Made by a program: the position numbers and the translations under genes. The notes under the pieces were generated by a model. The model was not told the origin of the DNA and ran no database searches. It worked only from the letters and a program-made list of their open reading frames with translations. DNA of 64,000 nucleotides. It comes from JACVRW01 sp963808775 (lineage in GTDB: Bacteria; Actinomycetota; Thermoleophilia; Solirubrobacterales; Thermoleophilaceae). Below are positions 24,743 through 33,035 of this stretch, one piece after another; the first letter of the stretch is position 1, and each line of letters opens with the position of its first letter. The stretch covers positions 744,001-808,000 of the forward strand of contig CAWEGR010000005.1 of NCBI GenBank assembly GCA_963808775.1, given 5' to 3'.

Positions 24743-26605
24743 ATGCGCGAAGGCGATCTGCTCTGGGAGCCCTCTGGGCGGCCGACGAAGATGTCGGAGT
24801 ACACGCGCGAGCGCGGCTTCGCGAGCTACGACGAGCTCTGGCGCTGGTCGGTCGAGGACCTCGAGGGCTTCTGGGGCTCGATCTGGGAGCGCTTCGCCGT
24901 TGGCCCGCCACCGGGCCGGGTGCTCGCCTCGAGCGACATGCCGGGCGCCGAGTGGTTCCCGGGCGCGACCCTGAACTACGCCGAGCGGCTGTTCTCCGCA
25001 GGCCGGCCCGGCGCGACGGCGATCGTCCACGCGACCGAGTCGAGCCCGCTGGCCGAGCTCACCTGGGACGAGCTGCGCGACGCCACCGCGCGCTGCGCGG
25101 CCGGTCTGCGGCGCCTCGGGGTCGGTCGCGGCGACCGCGTGGCCGCCTACATGCCGAACGTGCCCGAGACGGTGATCGCCTTCCTCGCGTGCGCGAGCAT
25201 CGGCGCGATCTGGTCGAGCTGCGCGCCCGAGTTCGGCGTGCCGACGGTCGTGGACCGCTTCGCGCAGATCGAGCCGAAGCTGCTGCTCGCCACGGAGGGC
25301 TACCGCTACGGCGGCAAGGACTTCGACCGTCGCGACCGGGTGCGCGCGATCGAGGAGGCGATCCCCTCGCTCGAGCACACCGTGCTGGTGCCGAGCGGGT
25401 GGGACGACCTGCTCGGAGAGCCGGCGGAGCTCGAGTTCGAGCAGCTTCCGTTCGACCATCCGCTGTGGGTCCTCTACAGCTCGGGCACCACCGGGCTGCC
25501 GAAGGCGATCGTGCAGGGACAGGGGGGCATCCTGCTCGAGCACCTGAAGAAGGCGCACCTGCACATGGACCTGCGCGAGGACGATCGCTTCTTCTGGTTC
25601 ACGACGACGGGCTGGATGATGTGGAACTTCCTCGTCGGCGGCCTCCTGTCCGGCGCGGCGATCGTGCTGTACGACGGCCAGCCGGATCCCGAGGGCATGT
25701 GGCGCTTCGCCGACGAGGCGGGCGTGACGACGTTCGGCACGAGCGCCGGCTTCATCACCGCGTGCATGAAGGCGGGCGTCGAGCCGGGACGCCCCGCGGG
25801 CCTGAAGGCAATCGGCTCGACGGGCTCGCCGCTGCCGGTCGAGGGCTTCGAGTGGGTCTACCGGCACCTCCCGGACGTGTGGCTGTTCTCGACGAGCGGT
25901 GGAACCGACGTCTGCACGGCCTTCGTCGGCGGCGTGCCCGACCTGCCGGTGCACGCCGGTGAGCTGCAGGCGCGGGCGCTCGGCGCGGCCGTCGAGGCCT
26001 GGTCCGAGGACGGCCGGCCCCTCGTGGGCGAGGTGGGGGAGCTCGTCATCACGAGGCCGATGCCCTCGATGCCGCTCTTCTTCTGGAACGACCCGGACGG
26101 GTCGCGCTACCGCGAGAGCTACTTCGAGATGTTCCCGGGCGTCTGGCGCCATGGCGACTGGATCAAGCTGACGGAGCGCGGCACCGCCGTGATCTACGGC
26201 CGCTCCGACTCGACCATCAACCGCGGCGGCGTGCGGATGGGGACGAGCGAGATCTACAGCGCCGTGGAGGGTGTTCCGGAGGTGCTCGACTCGCTCGTCG
26301 TCGACGTCGACGGGCGCATGCTGCTGTACGTGGTCCTGGGCGAGGGGGCCGAGCTCGACGACGCGCTCGTCGGGGAGCTGCGCGGGCGGCTGCGGGAGGC
26401 GTGCTCGCCGCGCCACGTCCCCGACGAGATCCATGCGCTCCCGGAGGTGCCCCGCACCCTCTCGAACAAGAAGCTCGAGGTGCCGGTCAAGAAGATCCTG
26501 CTCGGTGCGGCGCCGGAGAGCGCCGCGAGTCGCGACTCGCTCGCGAACCCCGAGGCGCTCGACTGGTTCGTGAGTCACCGTGAGGCGGCCTCCGCGAATC
26601 GGTGA
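24743..26605 (+). CDS. Acetoacetyl-CoA synthetase
   Basis: 620 residues of the acyl-adenylate ligase superfamily. The N-terminus (LLWEPSGRPTKMSEYTRE) and GATLNYAERLF are characteristic for acetoacetate-CoA ligase. Motifs are YSSGTTGLPKAIV (P-loop), WFTTTGWMMWN, and the C-terminal catalytic Lys in NKKLEVPVKKIL. It makes acetoacetyl-CoA from acetoacetate, ATP and CoA, which would recover the acetoacetate released by HMG-CoA lyase at 16588. It overlaps the following gene by 26 bases. Confidence 0.9.
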   Translation: MREGDLLWEPSGRPTKMSEYTRERGFASYDELWRWSVEDLEGFWGSIWERFAVGPPPGRVLASSDMPGAEWFPGATLNYAERLFSAGRPGATAIVHATESSPLAELTWDELRDATARCAAGLRRLGVGRGDRVAAYMPNVPETVIAFLACASIGAIWSSCAPEFGVPTVVDRFAQIEPKLLLATEGYRYGGKDFDRRDRVRAIEEAIPSLEHTVLVPSGWDDLLGEPAELEFEQLPFDHPLWVLYSSGTTGLPKAIVQGQGGILLEHLKKAHLHMDLREDDRFFWFTTTGWMMWNFLVGGLLSGAAIVLYDGQPDPEGMWRFADEAGVTTFGTSAGFITACMKAGVEPGRPAGLKAIGSTGSPLPVEGFEWVYRHLPDVWLFSTSGGTDVCTAFVGGVPDLPVHAGELQARALGAAVEAWSEDGRPLVGEVGELVITRPMPSMPLFFWNDPDGSRYRESYFEMFPGVWRHGDWIKLTERGTAVIYGRSDSTINRGGVRMGTSEIYSAVEGVPEVLDSLVVDVDGRMLLYVVLGEGAELDDALVGELRGRLREACSPRHVPDEIHALPEVPRTLSNKKLEVPVKKILLGAAPESAASRDSLANPEALDWFVSHREAASANR

Positions 26606-27488
26606 GCTCGTGGCGGGAGCCGGTGGGCTCCTGCTGCTGGCGAGCATGTTCATGCCGTGGTTCGGCGTGGACGTCCAGATCGAGGTGCCGGGCGAGAGCT
26701 CGCCGATCGTGGCGGAGGACGAGCGCGCGAGCGCGTGGGTCGCGTTCGGGTTCATCGACCTGGTGCTGTTCGCGTCGGGTTGCCTCGGCCTCGTGCTGGG
26801 CGCGCGGGCGCTGTCGCCGCGGCTGCCGCGCAACGAGATCCTGATCGCCGTGGTTGCGGGGTTGAGCGCGCTCGCCGCGGGCCTGATCCTCCTGCGCCTC
26901 CTGATCCCCCCGGAATTCGGGATCCCCGACGACTCGCCCAACGTCAGCATCGGCCGGCGGGTGGGCGCATTCTTCGGACTCGTGGGCGCGGGCGCGATGG
27001 GGTGGGGGGCGCTGCTCGCGCTGCAGGCGGGCGGCGGCGGTCCGGCGGCGGTCACGCTGCGCCGCCTTCGAGACGAGGCCTGCCGGTCCGTTCCGGCCGG
27101 AGCGGGGGTGTTCGTCGTGCGACGCGCGGACTCCGCCGCACCGGTCTTTCTCGAGCAGAGCCCAGGAGCCCGGCGCGACGGACGTGACCCGGCGCTGACC
27201 GCGAAGGAGCTCGAGGCGAACTGGGTGGAAGGGGCTTCGACGCTCTATGTGGCGCGGGCGTCGGCTCTCAGGCGCCGCATCCGCGAGCTCGTCCGCTTCG
27301 GCTCCGGCGAGCAGGTGTCGAACTGGGGCGGCCGGGCGCTGTGGCAGCTCGAGGACGCCGGCGAGCTCGAGGTGCGCTGGCGCGAGACGGACGACCCGCG
27401 CTCTGCGGAGGAGGAGCTGCTGACCCGCTTCCGCTCGGAGCACGACGCGCCGCCGTTCGCGAACGATCCGCACCGGCTCGGACACTGA
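26580..27488 (+). CDS. Four-helix membrane protein fused to a GIY-YIG-like domain
   Basis: 302 residues. Residues 1-150 hold four hydrophobic helices with a short extracytoplasmic loop (DVQIEVPGESSP). Residues 160-300 form a soluble domain: AGVFVVRRADS, ELEANWVEGASTLYVARAS, RRIRELVRFGSG, WGGRALWQLEDAGELEVRWRE. That order resembles GIY-YIG-like proteins of actinobacteria (the family reads YIGKA where this has YVARA). Such domains normally stand alone from near their first residue. The fusion may be real, or it may come from an indel joining two adjacent genes near 27040. Confidence 0.55.
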   Translation: MRRPPRIGELVAGAGGLLLLASMFMPWFGVDVQIEVPGESSPIVAEDERASAWVAFGFIDLVLFASGCLGLVLGARALSPRLPRNEILIAVVAGLSALAAGLILLRLLIPPEFGIPDDSPNVSIGRRVGAFFGLVGAGAMGWGALLALQAGGGGPAAVTLRRLRDEACRSVPAGAGVFVVRRADSAAPVFLEQSPGARRDGRDPALTAKELEANWVEGASTLYVARASALRRRIRELVRFGSGEQVSNWGGRALWQLEDAGELEVRWRETDDPRSAEEELLTRFRSEHDAPPFANDPHRLGH

Positions 27489-27495
27489 TCCTCAG

Positions 27496-27580
27496 TACGG
27501 CGGGTGGGACTCGAACCCACAAAGCCCTTTCGAGCAGCGGTTTTTGAGACCGCCTCCTATGCCAATTCGGATACCGCCGC
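27496..27580 (-). tRNA. tRNA-Leu (CAA)
   Basis: Full cloverleaf on the minus strand: acceptor GCGGCGG with CCGCCGT, anticodon stem GCGGT/ACCGC around loop CTCAAAA (anticodon CAA), a long variable arm as expected for class II tRNA-Leu, and T-arm GTGGG-TTCGAGT-CCCAC. No CCA is encoded. Confidence 0.93.
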
Positions 27581-27593
27581 GCGCTCTGTGAGT

Positions 27594-28055
27594 CTAGGTC
27601 GCGGGCGCCGGTTCCTGCGCGACCTCGACCTCGACGTTCCACTTCTGCGCAAAGCCGCGCATCGCGAACGCGATCAAGAGAAGCTGGACCGGCACCAGGA
27701 TCGCCGTGAGCAGGCCGAGGATCGAGGCTTCGAGCGCGGGGTCGTCGAAGCCGGTCTTGTCGCGTGCGAACCACGCGGGCGCGGCCACCGCCGCGATCAC
27801 GGCGAACAGGATGGCGAGCGCAGCCGCCACGGGAAGGACGCCGCGGTTCCAGTTCATCACGGCGAACGCCATCCCGACGTAGACGGCGACGTAGAGGATC
27901 GAGATGATCTGGGCGCCCTGCAGCGCCGACCAGCCGCCGATCGTGACGATCAGGATCAGGCCGGCGCTCGCGAGCAGCAGCAGCACCACCGCGGCGCGCG
28001 TGGCCTTGGACTCGACCTTGTCCCGGTTCGGATGCTCGAGGACGGTGTCGGCCAT
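27594..28055 (-). CDS. Small integral membrane protein
   Basis: 153 residues from ATG 28055 with four transmembrane helices (about 22-42, 50-72, 80-100 and 120-142), a charged N-terminus (MADTVLEHPNRDKVESK) and an acidic tail. No motif points to transport or enzymatic function. It lies between the Leu(CAA) and Leu(TAG) tRNA genes. In-frame starts further upstream would run through the tRNA gene and are not used. Family not recognised. Confidence 0.6.
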   Translation of the reverse strand: MADTVLEHPNRDKVESKATRAAVVLLLLASAGLILIVTIGGWSALQGAQIISILYVAVYVGMAFAVMNWNRGVLPVAAALAILFAVIAAVAAPAWFARDKTGFDDPALEASILGLLTAILVPVQLLLIAFAMRGFAQKWNVEVEVAQEPAPAT

Positions 28056-28101
28056 CAGGGGCACTCTAACCTCTACGGCGTCGGATTTCGCCGGTCGGCA
28101 C

Positions 28102-28185
28102 GCGGGCGTGGCGGAACTGGAAGACGCGCGAGGTTTAGGTCCTCGTGCTCGAGAGAGCGTGGGGGTTCGAGTCCCTCCGCCCGCA
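28102..28185 (+). tRNA. tRNA-Leu (TAG)
   Basis: Acceptor GCGGGCG/CGCCCGC with discriminator A, anticodon stem CGAGG/CCTCG around TTTAGGT (anticodon TAG), class II variable arm (TGCTCGAGAGAGCG) and T-loop TTCGAGT. First of a run of three tRNA genes within 260 bp. Confidence 0.94.
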
Positions 28186-28205
28186 CTAGAATCGGCGCCC
28201 GCCAC

Positions 28206-28279
28206 GGGGCAGTGGCCAAATTGGATAAGGCACCGGTCTCCAAAACCGGCGACTCCAGGTTCGAGTCCTGGCTGCCCCG
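28206..28279 (+). tRNA. tRNA-Trp (CCA)
   Basis: Acceptor GGGGCAG/CTGCCCC with discriminator G, anticodon stem CCGGT/ACCGG around CTCCAAA (anticodon CCA), T-arm CCAGG-TTCGAGT-CCTGG. 20 bp after the Leu tRNA. Confidence 0.95.
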
Positions 28280-28289
28280 CTCAACACCC

Positions 28290-28360
28290 GCGGGCGTGGT
28301 GTAATGGCTGCACAAGAGCCTTCCAAGCTCTTAGTACGGGTTCGATCCCCGTCGCCCGCT
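28290..28360 (+). tRNA. tRNA-Gly (TCC)
   Basis: Acceptor GCGGGCG/CGCCCGC with discriminator T, anticodon stem AGAGC/GCTCT around CTTCCAA (anticodon TCC), T-arm ACGGG-TTCGATC-CCCGT. 71 nt, the usual length for this tRNA. Confidence 0.94.
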
Positions 28361-28509
28361 TAGGTCTTCGCACAAGGACGCGGCCGTCCACGCGATTCAG
28401 ACGTTCGCGCAGACGACCGCGTCGGTGCATGGGACGGACAAGGGCTCGACGTCCGCAACGAAGGACTCGGACTGGAACGGCGACACGCTGGTCCGCTGAG
28501 GATTCGAAC

Positions 28510-28535
28510 GGCGCCCCGGCTTCGGCCGGGGCGCC
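28510..28535. terminator. Strong hairpin, probable terminator for the collagen-like gene
   Basis: Perfect 11-bp stem GGCGCCCCGGC/GCCGGGGCGCC closed by TTCG, a very stable tetraloop. It lies nine bases beyond the stop of the minus-strand collagen-like gene. No T-run is visible on either side, so the call rests on the stem and the position. Confidence 0.5.
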
Positions 28536-28544
28536 GTCGTTGGT

Positions 28545-29144
28545 CTAGCCGACCTTGGCGCAGACCGCCCAGGTGTAGACGTTGAACGAGGAGTCGCCGT
28601 CGTTGTAGACCTGGACGCTCCAGCCGGTGCTGTTGGCAAACGCGCCGCCCGGGGCGCTCGACACGATCCGCATCGCGCCGCCCGAGGGGAACTGGGCCGC
28701 GCCGCCGCCGAGCACGCTCTTGCCGTCCGAGCACTGCACCTGGTCGCCGATCGTCTGGTCCTTGCCGACGCTCTTCCCCGGCGAGACCTGGTACTCGATC
28801 TGGCTCAGGCCGCGAGGACCCTGCTCGCCCTGCGGGCCCTGCGGCCCGGTCTCGCCGATCGGGCCGGGCAGGCCCTGCTCGCCGGGGATGCCCTGCGGGC
28901 CAGGGGCGCCCTGCGGGCCGGCCGGGCCACGATCGCCGCTGAGCGACGCGATCGCGCCCTTGCTCAGCTTGCCCGCGGCGAGCGAGCGGTTCTTCACGTC
29001 CTTGCCGGTGATGGTGCCGTTCTGGATCTGCTTGCCCGTGACGGTGACCGCCGCGTAGGCGCTGCCGCCGAGAGCGGCGAACAGGGCCAGATAGGCGACG
29101 ACGGTGGTGTGGCGGTTGAAGAACCGCCGTGAGATGGAACGCAT
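28545..29144 (-). CDS. Exported collagen-like repeat protein
   Basis: 199 residues from ATG 29144, chosen because AGGAGA sits six bases before it. A signal-type helix (TTVVAYLALFAALGGSAYA) is followed by TGKQIQNGTITGKDVKNRSL, a segment common in exported proteins of Thermoleophilia. About 14 Gly-X-Y triplets follow (GDRGPAGPQGAPGPQ... to GEQGPRG), and then a globular C-terminal domain of about 75 residues with one Cys pair. The collagen-like stalk suggests a trimeric surface or secreted protein. The ligand is unknown. Confidence 0.8.
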   Translation of the reverse strand: MRSISRRFFNRHTTVVAYLALFAALGGSAYAAVTVTGKQIQNGTITGKDVKNRSLAAGKLSKGAIASLSGDRGPAGPQGAPGPQGIPGEQGLPGPIGETGPQGPQGEQGPRGLSQIEYQVSPGKSVGKDQTIGDQVQCSDGKSVLGGGAAQFPSGGAMRIVSSAPGGAFANSTGWSVQVYNDGDSSFNVYTWAVCAKVG

Positions 29145-29247
29145 GAGGGTTTCTCCTGAGGGGGGGTGGGGGGAGTGACTTCGATTCACAGCCTGCCGCG
29201 AAACGCCCGCGGCTCCCAGGGACCCTCAGGGTGGGCCGGGACCCCCC

Positions 29248-29802
29248 TCAGCTCAGGTGGCGCGGCTCCGCGAACACCCTGCGCACCATCGGCTCGAACG
29301 TCGAGAGCGGCTCGGAGTCGTAGGCCGGGTCGAAGCAGTTCTGGTCGTAGAGCTCGCAGAACTCCGCGCAGGCGTCGAACCAGGGGTGATCCGCCCAGCG
29401 GTCGCGGGTGTTCGGGTCATCGCCCGTTTGCTCGCCGTAGTAGAAGATCTGGAAGGCCCCGTGGTGCTCGACGACCCAGCAGAGCTCCTCGCGGACGTAG
29501 GGGCGCAGGATCGCGGCGACCATCTCGCCGTGCGTGTGCGGCGCGAGCTCGTCGCCGATGTCGTGCAGCAGCGCCGCGACGACGTACTCCTCGTCGCGCC
29601 CGTCGCGCAGCGCGCGCGTGGCCGACTGCAGGGAGTGCTCGTAACGCGACACCTGATAGCCGGGAAACGACTCCCTGAGCGCCTCGACCGCCTGCAGCAG
29701 CCGGTCGGGCAGCGCGTCCAGGTAGCCCTGTTCGACTCGGGCGAGAAGGTCGTAGTCCTCGCGGGTGCCATCGGCCATGCGGGTGAACGAAACGGTCTCC
29801 AT
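29248..29802 (-). CDS. HD-domain protein (PhnZ-like)
   Basis: 184 residues. The metal-ligand order of an HD phosphohydrolase or oxygenase is visible: YEHSLQSATRA, ALLHDIGDELAPHTHGEM, then VVEHHGAFQIFYYG. The pattern HDIGD...THGE with a following EHHG and Tyr pair resembles PhnZ-type di-iron oxygenases, and related proteins of unknown role are common near sugar or phosphonate genes. No phosphonate genes are nearby. The substrate stays open. Confidence 0.72.
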   Translation of the reverse strand: METVSFTRMADGTREDYDLLARVEQGYLDALPDRLLQAVEALRESFPGYQVSRYEHSLQSATRALRDGRDEEYVVAALLHDIGDELAPHTHGEMVAAILRPYVREELCWVVEHHGAFQIFYYGEQTGDDPNTRDRWADHPWFDACAEFCELYDQNCFDPAYDSEPLSTFEPMVRRVFAEPRHLS

Positions 29803-29824
29803 GAGGGGCTACAGTAAGACCCCA

Positions 29825-29898
29825 CGGGGCGTGGCGCAGCTTGGTAGCGCATTCGACTGGGGGTCGAAAGGTCGCTGGTTCAAATCCAGTCGCCCCGA
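29825..29898 (+). tRNA. tRNA-Pro (GGG)
   Basis: Acceptor CGGGGCG/CGCCCCG with discriminator A, anticodon stem TTCGA/TCGAA around CTGGGGG (anticodon GGG), T-arm GCTGG-TTCAAAT-CCAGT (one G-T pair). It lies 22 bp from the start of the divergent HD-domain gene. Confidence 0.94.
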
Positions 29899-29945
29899 TA
29901 TGGCGGGCATCTGCGGGGCGACCTTCGTCGGCCCCCTGCAACGAC

Positions 29946-29973
29946 ACACATATAGCCGTCAGGTAATATGTGT
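29946..29973. promoter_or_regulatory. Inverted repeat in front of the ArsR-type gene
   Basis: ACACATAT (29946-29953) and ATATGTGT (29966-29973) are perfect 8-bp arms with a 12-bp spacer, AT-rich in a 70% GC setting. The repeat ends six bases before the likely ATG, where an ArsR repressor would block its own transcription. Confidence 0.5.
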
Positions 29974-29978
29974 TCCTG

Positions 29979-30281
29979 ATGAGCGCCTACGGTGCCCTTG
30001 CCGAGCCTCACCGCCGGCAGATTCTCGACCTTCTGCGCGACGGTGAGCGGCCCGCTGGAGAGCTTGTGGCTCGTCTGCCGATCAGCCAGCCGGGCGTCTC
30101 GAAGCACCTGAAGGTGCTGCGCGAGGCCGGACTCGTGACGGTTCGCGCCGAAGGGAAGCGGCGTCTGTACGCGCTTCGAGCCGAGCCGCTCGCCGAGGTC
30201 GACGCGTGGCTCGCTCACTACCGCGCGTTCTGGTCCGAGCGCCTCGACGACCTGGAACGACACCTGGAGGACAACCCATGA
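29979..30281 (+). CDS. ArsR-family winged-helix regulator
   Basis: 100 residues from ATG 29979; a GTG nine bases earlier lies inside the inverted repeat and is less likely. The helix-turn-helix reads AGELVARLPISQPGVSKHLKVLREAGLV with the wing VRAEGKRRLYALR. No metal-binding Cys is present. This matches the ArsR subgroup paired with SRPBCC proteins (SdpR-like, ending in W..RLDDLERHL). It overlaps the next gene by four bases (ATGA). Confidence 0.88.
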   Translation: MSAYGALAEPHRRQILDLLRDGERPAGELVARLPISQPGVSKHLKVLREAGLVTVRAEGKRRLYALRAEPLAEVDAWLAHYRAFWSERLDDLERHLEDNP

Positions 30282-30796
30282 CGGACGGAACCCTGGAAAC
30301 GACCGGCGGGCGCTCGGCGCTTCGCTTCGAACGCCGGCTGTCTCATCCGATCGAGCGCGTGTGGCGTGCCGTGAGCGAGCCGGCGGAGCTCGAGCGCTGG
30401 TTTCCCGCCGCGGCCGACTGGACGCCCGCCGTCGGCGAGACCTTCGAGGCCGGCGGGGCGACCGGGGAGGTCACGGAGGTCGACGCGCCGAGCCGGCTCG
30501 CCTGGACCTTCAACGGCGAGCTGTACAGCTTCGACCTGTCCGGAGACGAGGGCGGCTGCCTGCTCGTCTTCACGCACGTCTTCGACGACCGCGCACGCGC
30601 CGCGCAGACCGCCACCGGCTGGGATGCCTATCTCTCGCGCCTCGAGCCCCACCTCGACGGCGGCTTCCTCTCGGAGGAGGAGGCGCACGAGCCCTGGGAG
30701 CAGGTGCACGAGCGCTACGCGGAGCGCTTCGGCGTCGATCCGGAACCGGGGCGGCGCTTCATCGCCGCGCACCGAGCCGGGTCGTCCGACGGATAA
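30278..30796 (+). CDS. SRPBCC (AHSA1-type) lipid-binding-like protein
   Basis: 172 residues. The N-terminal FERRLSHPIERVWRAVSEPAELERWFP is the AHSA1/START-like helix-grip signature, followed by GGATGEVTEVDAPSRLAWTF and the C-terminal helix TATGWDAYLSRLEPHL. ArsR-SRPBCC pairs are widespread in actinobacteria. The SRPBCC partner may bind a small hydrophobic ligand sensed by the system. The ligand is unknown. Confidence 0.85.
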   Translation: MTDGTLETTGGRSALRFERRLSHPIERVWRAVSEPAELERWFPAAADWTPAVGETFEAGGATGEVTEVDAPSRLAWTFNGELYSFDLSGDEGGCLLVFTHVFDDRARAAQTATGWDAYLSRLEPHLDGGFLSEEEAHEPWEQVHERYAERFGVDPEPGRRFIAAHRAGSSDG

Positions 30797-30851
30797 ACGA
30801 GGAGGTCACGACCCAGGTGACCGTGCGCTGATCTTGTAGCCTCGCGCTGAC

Positions 30852-32333
30852 GTGGGGCAGGAAGTCGCCGCGAAGGTCTTCAGCCGCGAGGACCGGCAGC
30901 TCTACCGGACCAAGGTGCGGACGTGTCTCGACGTGTTCGCCCGCATGCTCGGCGAGGCGCGCTTCGACGACGAGGAGCGCTCGTTCGGGCTCGAGATCGA
31001 GCTCAACCTGACGGACGATGCCGGCGACCCGGCGATGCTGAACGCGTCGGTGCTCGGCGCGATCGCGAACGACGCCTTCCAGACCGAGCTCGGCCAGTTC
31101 AACGTCGAGATCAACATTCCGCCGCGGCTGCTCGGCGGCCGGGTGTTCGAGGACCTCGAGCGCGAGATCCGCCAGAGCCTGAACGAGGCCGAGGACAGGT
31201 CGCGCACGGCCGGCGCGCACATGATGCTGATCGGGATCCTGCCGACGATCGACGAGGCTCACCTCAACGCCGAGGCCTTCAGCGAGAGCCCGCGCTACCG
31301 CCTGCTGAACGAGCAGATCTTCGCCGCGCGCGGGGAGGACCTCGAGATCTCGATCACGGGTCCGGAGCGCCTGCACGCCTTCGCCGACACGATCGCTCCG
31401 GAGGCCGCCTGCACCAGCGTCCAGCTCCACCAGCAGGTCGAGCCCGACGCCTTCGCGGCGCACTGGAACGCGGCGCAGGCGATCGCCGGCGTGCAGGTCG
31501 CGATCGGCGCCAACTCGCCGTTCTTCTTCGGTCGCGAGCTCTGGCGCGAGACCCGCATCGCCCTCTTCGAGCAGGCCACCGACACCCGGCCCGAGGAGCT
31601 CAAGGCCCAGGGCGTGCGCCCGCGAGTCTGGTTCGGCGAGCGCTGGATCACGTCGATCTTCGACCTGTTCGAGGAGAACGTCCGCTACTTCCCGGCGCTG
31701 CTGCCGGTCTGCGAGGACGAGGACCCCGTGGAGACCGTCGCGCGCGGCGACATCCCGGAGCTCCACGAGCTGCGGCTCCACAACGGCACCGTCTATCGCT
31801 GGAACCGCCCGATCTACGACGTCGTTCGCGGACGCCCGCACGTGCGCGTCGAGAACAGGCTGCTGCCGGCGGGGCCGACGGTGGTCGACATCCTGGCGAA
31901 CGCCGCGTTCTACTACGGCCTCGTGCGCTCGCTCGCGAACGACGAGCGGCCGGTCTGGTCGCAGATGAGCTTCGCGGCCGCCGAGGACAACCTGCACGCG
32001 GGCGCGCGCGACGGAATCGACGCGTCCGTCTACTGGCCCGGCGTCGGCGAGGTCCCGGTGACGGAGCTGGTGCTGCGCAAGCTGCTGCCGCTCGCCCACG
32101 CGGGCCTCGAGGGATCGGAGGTGTCGAGCGAGGACCGCGAGCGGCTGCTCGGGATCATCGAGCGCCGCTGCGTCGAGCTGCGCAACGGGGCGACCTGGCA
32201 GGCGTCCGCCTTCCACCGCTTCTACGACGACCGCGGGCTCGAGCGCGCCGACGCCCTGCGCGAGCTCACGGTCCGCTACCGCGAGCACATGCACTCGAAC
32301 GAGCCCGTGCACTCCTGGGGCCCGCTGACCTGA
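30852..32333 (+). CDS. Glutamate-cysteine ligase family (GCS2) protein
   Basis: 493 residues from GTG. SFGLEIELNLTD (about 50-60) carries the acidic metal and ATP residues of the GCS2 fold. FNVEINIPP, CTSVQLHQQVEP, GANSPFFFGRELW and NGTVYRWNRPIYD follow in the expected order. Family members join glutamate to cysteine or another amine. Many actinobacterial copies are not for glutathione, and the actual substrate is unclear. It appears monocistronic, with a 166-bp gap before the next gene. Confidence 0.78.
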   Translation: MGQEVAAKVFSREDRQLYRTKVRTCLDVFARMLGEARFDDEERSFGLEIELNLTDDAGDPAMLNASVLGAIANDAFQTELGQFNVEINIPPRLLGGRVFEDLEREIRQSLNEAEDRSRTAGAHMMLIGILPTIDEAHLNAEAFSESPRYRLLNEQIFAARGEDLEISITGPERLHAFADTIAPEAACTSVQLHQQVEPDAFAAHWNAAQAIAGVQVAIGANSPFFFGRELWRETRIALFEQATDTRPEELKAQGVRPRVWFGERWITSIFDLFEENVRYFPALLPVCEDEDPVETVARGDIPELHELRLHNGTVYRWNRPIYDVVRGRPHVRVENRLLPAGPTVVDILANAAFYYGLVRSLANDERPVWSQMSFAAAEDNLHAGARDGIDASVYWPGVGEVPVTELVLRKLLPLAHAGLEGSEVSSEDRERLLGIIERRCVELRNGATWQASAFHRFYDDRGLERADALRELTVRYREHMHSNEPVHSWGPLT

Positions 32334-32499
32334 ACCTGCGCGGAATCGGTGCGCGCGGGCATAACGGCCAGGATTCGCATGAATTCTCCGCAACTTGCGC
32401 GATCAGGCATACCCGGCTTACCATGGGAGTCACCAATTCGGGGGACCACTCGCGGGAGCTGGCCCCTCGGCATGGCGCTCTCACGACACGAATGTCGAG

Positions 32500-33035
32500 A
32501 TGCCGTCCACGCAGACCGCCCTAGAATCGACGAGCCCTGCACGAGGGGAAGTGCGTCCGCGTGCCGGACTCGGTCCGCGTGTGCTCATCGCCGACCGCGA
32601 CGGGCTTGCCCGGAACGCCCTGCGCCAAGCGCTGACCGACGCCGGCGTTGCGGTCGTTGGCCAGGCGGCCGATGCGCCGCATGCGGTCAACCTCGTTCGG
32701 CGCTGCAAGCCCGATGTGATCGTGATGGAAGCGGATCTTCCGCCCGATGGAGGGCTGGCTGCGCTCGAGGCTGCCCTGAGCGCCTCGCCACGAGTCCGTG
32801 TGATCCTGCTGGACGCGTCAGGTGACTCGGACGCCGGTGTCGTCGCCCTCGAGAAGGGAGCCGCGGGTTACCTCTCGAGAGAGCTCGAGCTGACGTCGAT
32901 AGCGCGGGCCGTGGTCCGTGTGGCGGCCGGCGAGGCGGCGATCTCTCGCTCGATGAGCGCTCGCCTGATCGAGCGCCTTCGGTCGCGGTCGACTGACACC
33001 GCCGGGCTGCGTCCCATCAAGAGCGTCCTGACGCG
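32500..33035 (+). pseudogene. NarL-type response regulator, cut off before its HTH
   Basis: The receiver starts with VLIADRDGLARNALRQAL and continues to EKGAAGYLSRELELTSI and the linker that precedes a LuxR-type HTH. The phosphoacceptor strand reads VIVMEADLPPDGG, with Glu where Asp is expected. After GLRPIKSVLTR, where the HTH should begin, the sequence changes abruptly into an Ig-like repeat of another gene. Starts are ATG 32500 or GTG 32551. The gene therefore lacks its DNA-binding domain through deletion, rearrangement or misassembly. Confidence 0.6.

Noticed and set aside
23678..27055. Minus-strand open frame of 1125 codons
   Set aside because: It lies antisense to the MFS and acetoacetyl-CoA synthetase genes, whose motifs are complete. 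The composition (Arg, Ala, His, Gln) is typical of antisense frames.
28100..28360. CRISPR or tandem repeat from recurring GCGGGCG/CGCCCGC
   Set aside because: These are acceptor stems of adjacent tRNA genes.
28361..28509. Possible short gene after tRNA-Gly ending in NGDTLVR
   Set aside because: No start codon in frame and stops upstream inside the tRNA; kept only as a possible scar.
28800..28950. Phage tail fibre from the collagen-like repeats
   Set aside because: The protein has an export signal and no phage genes surround it.
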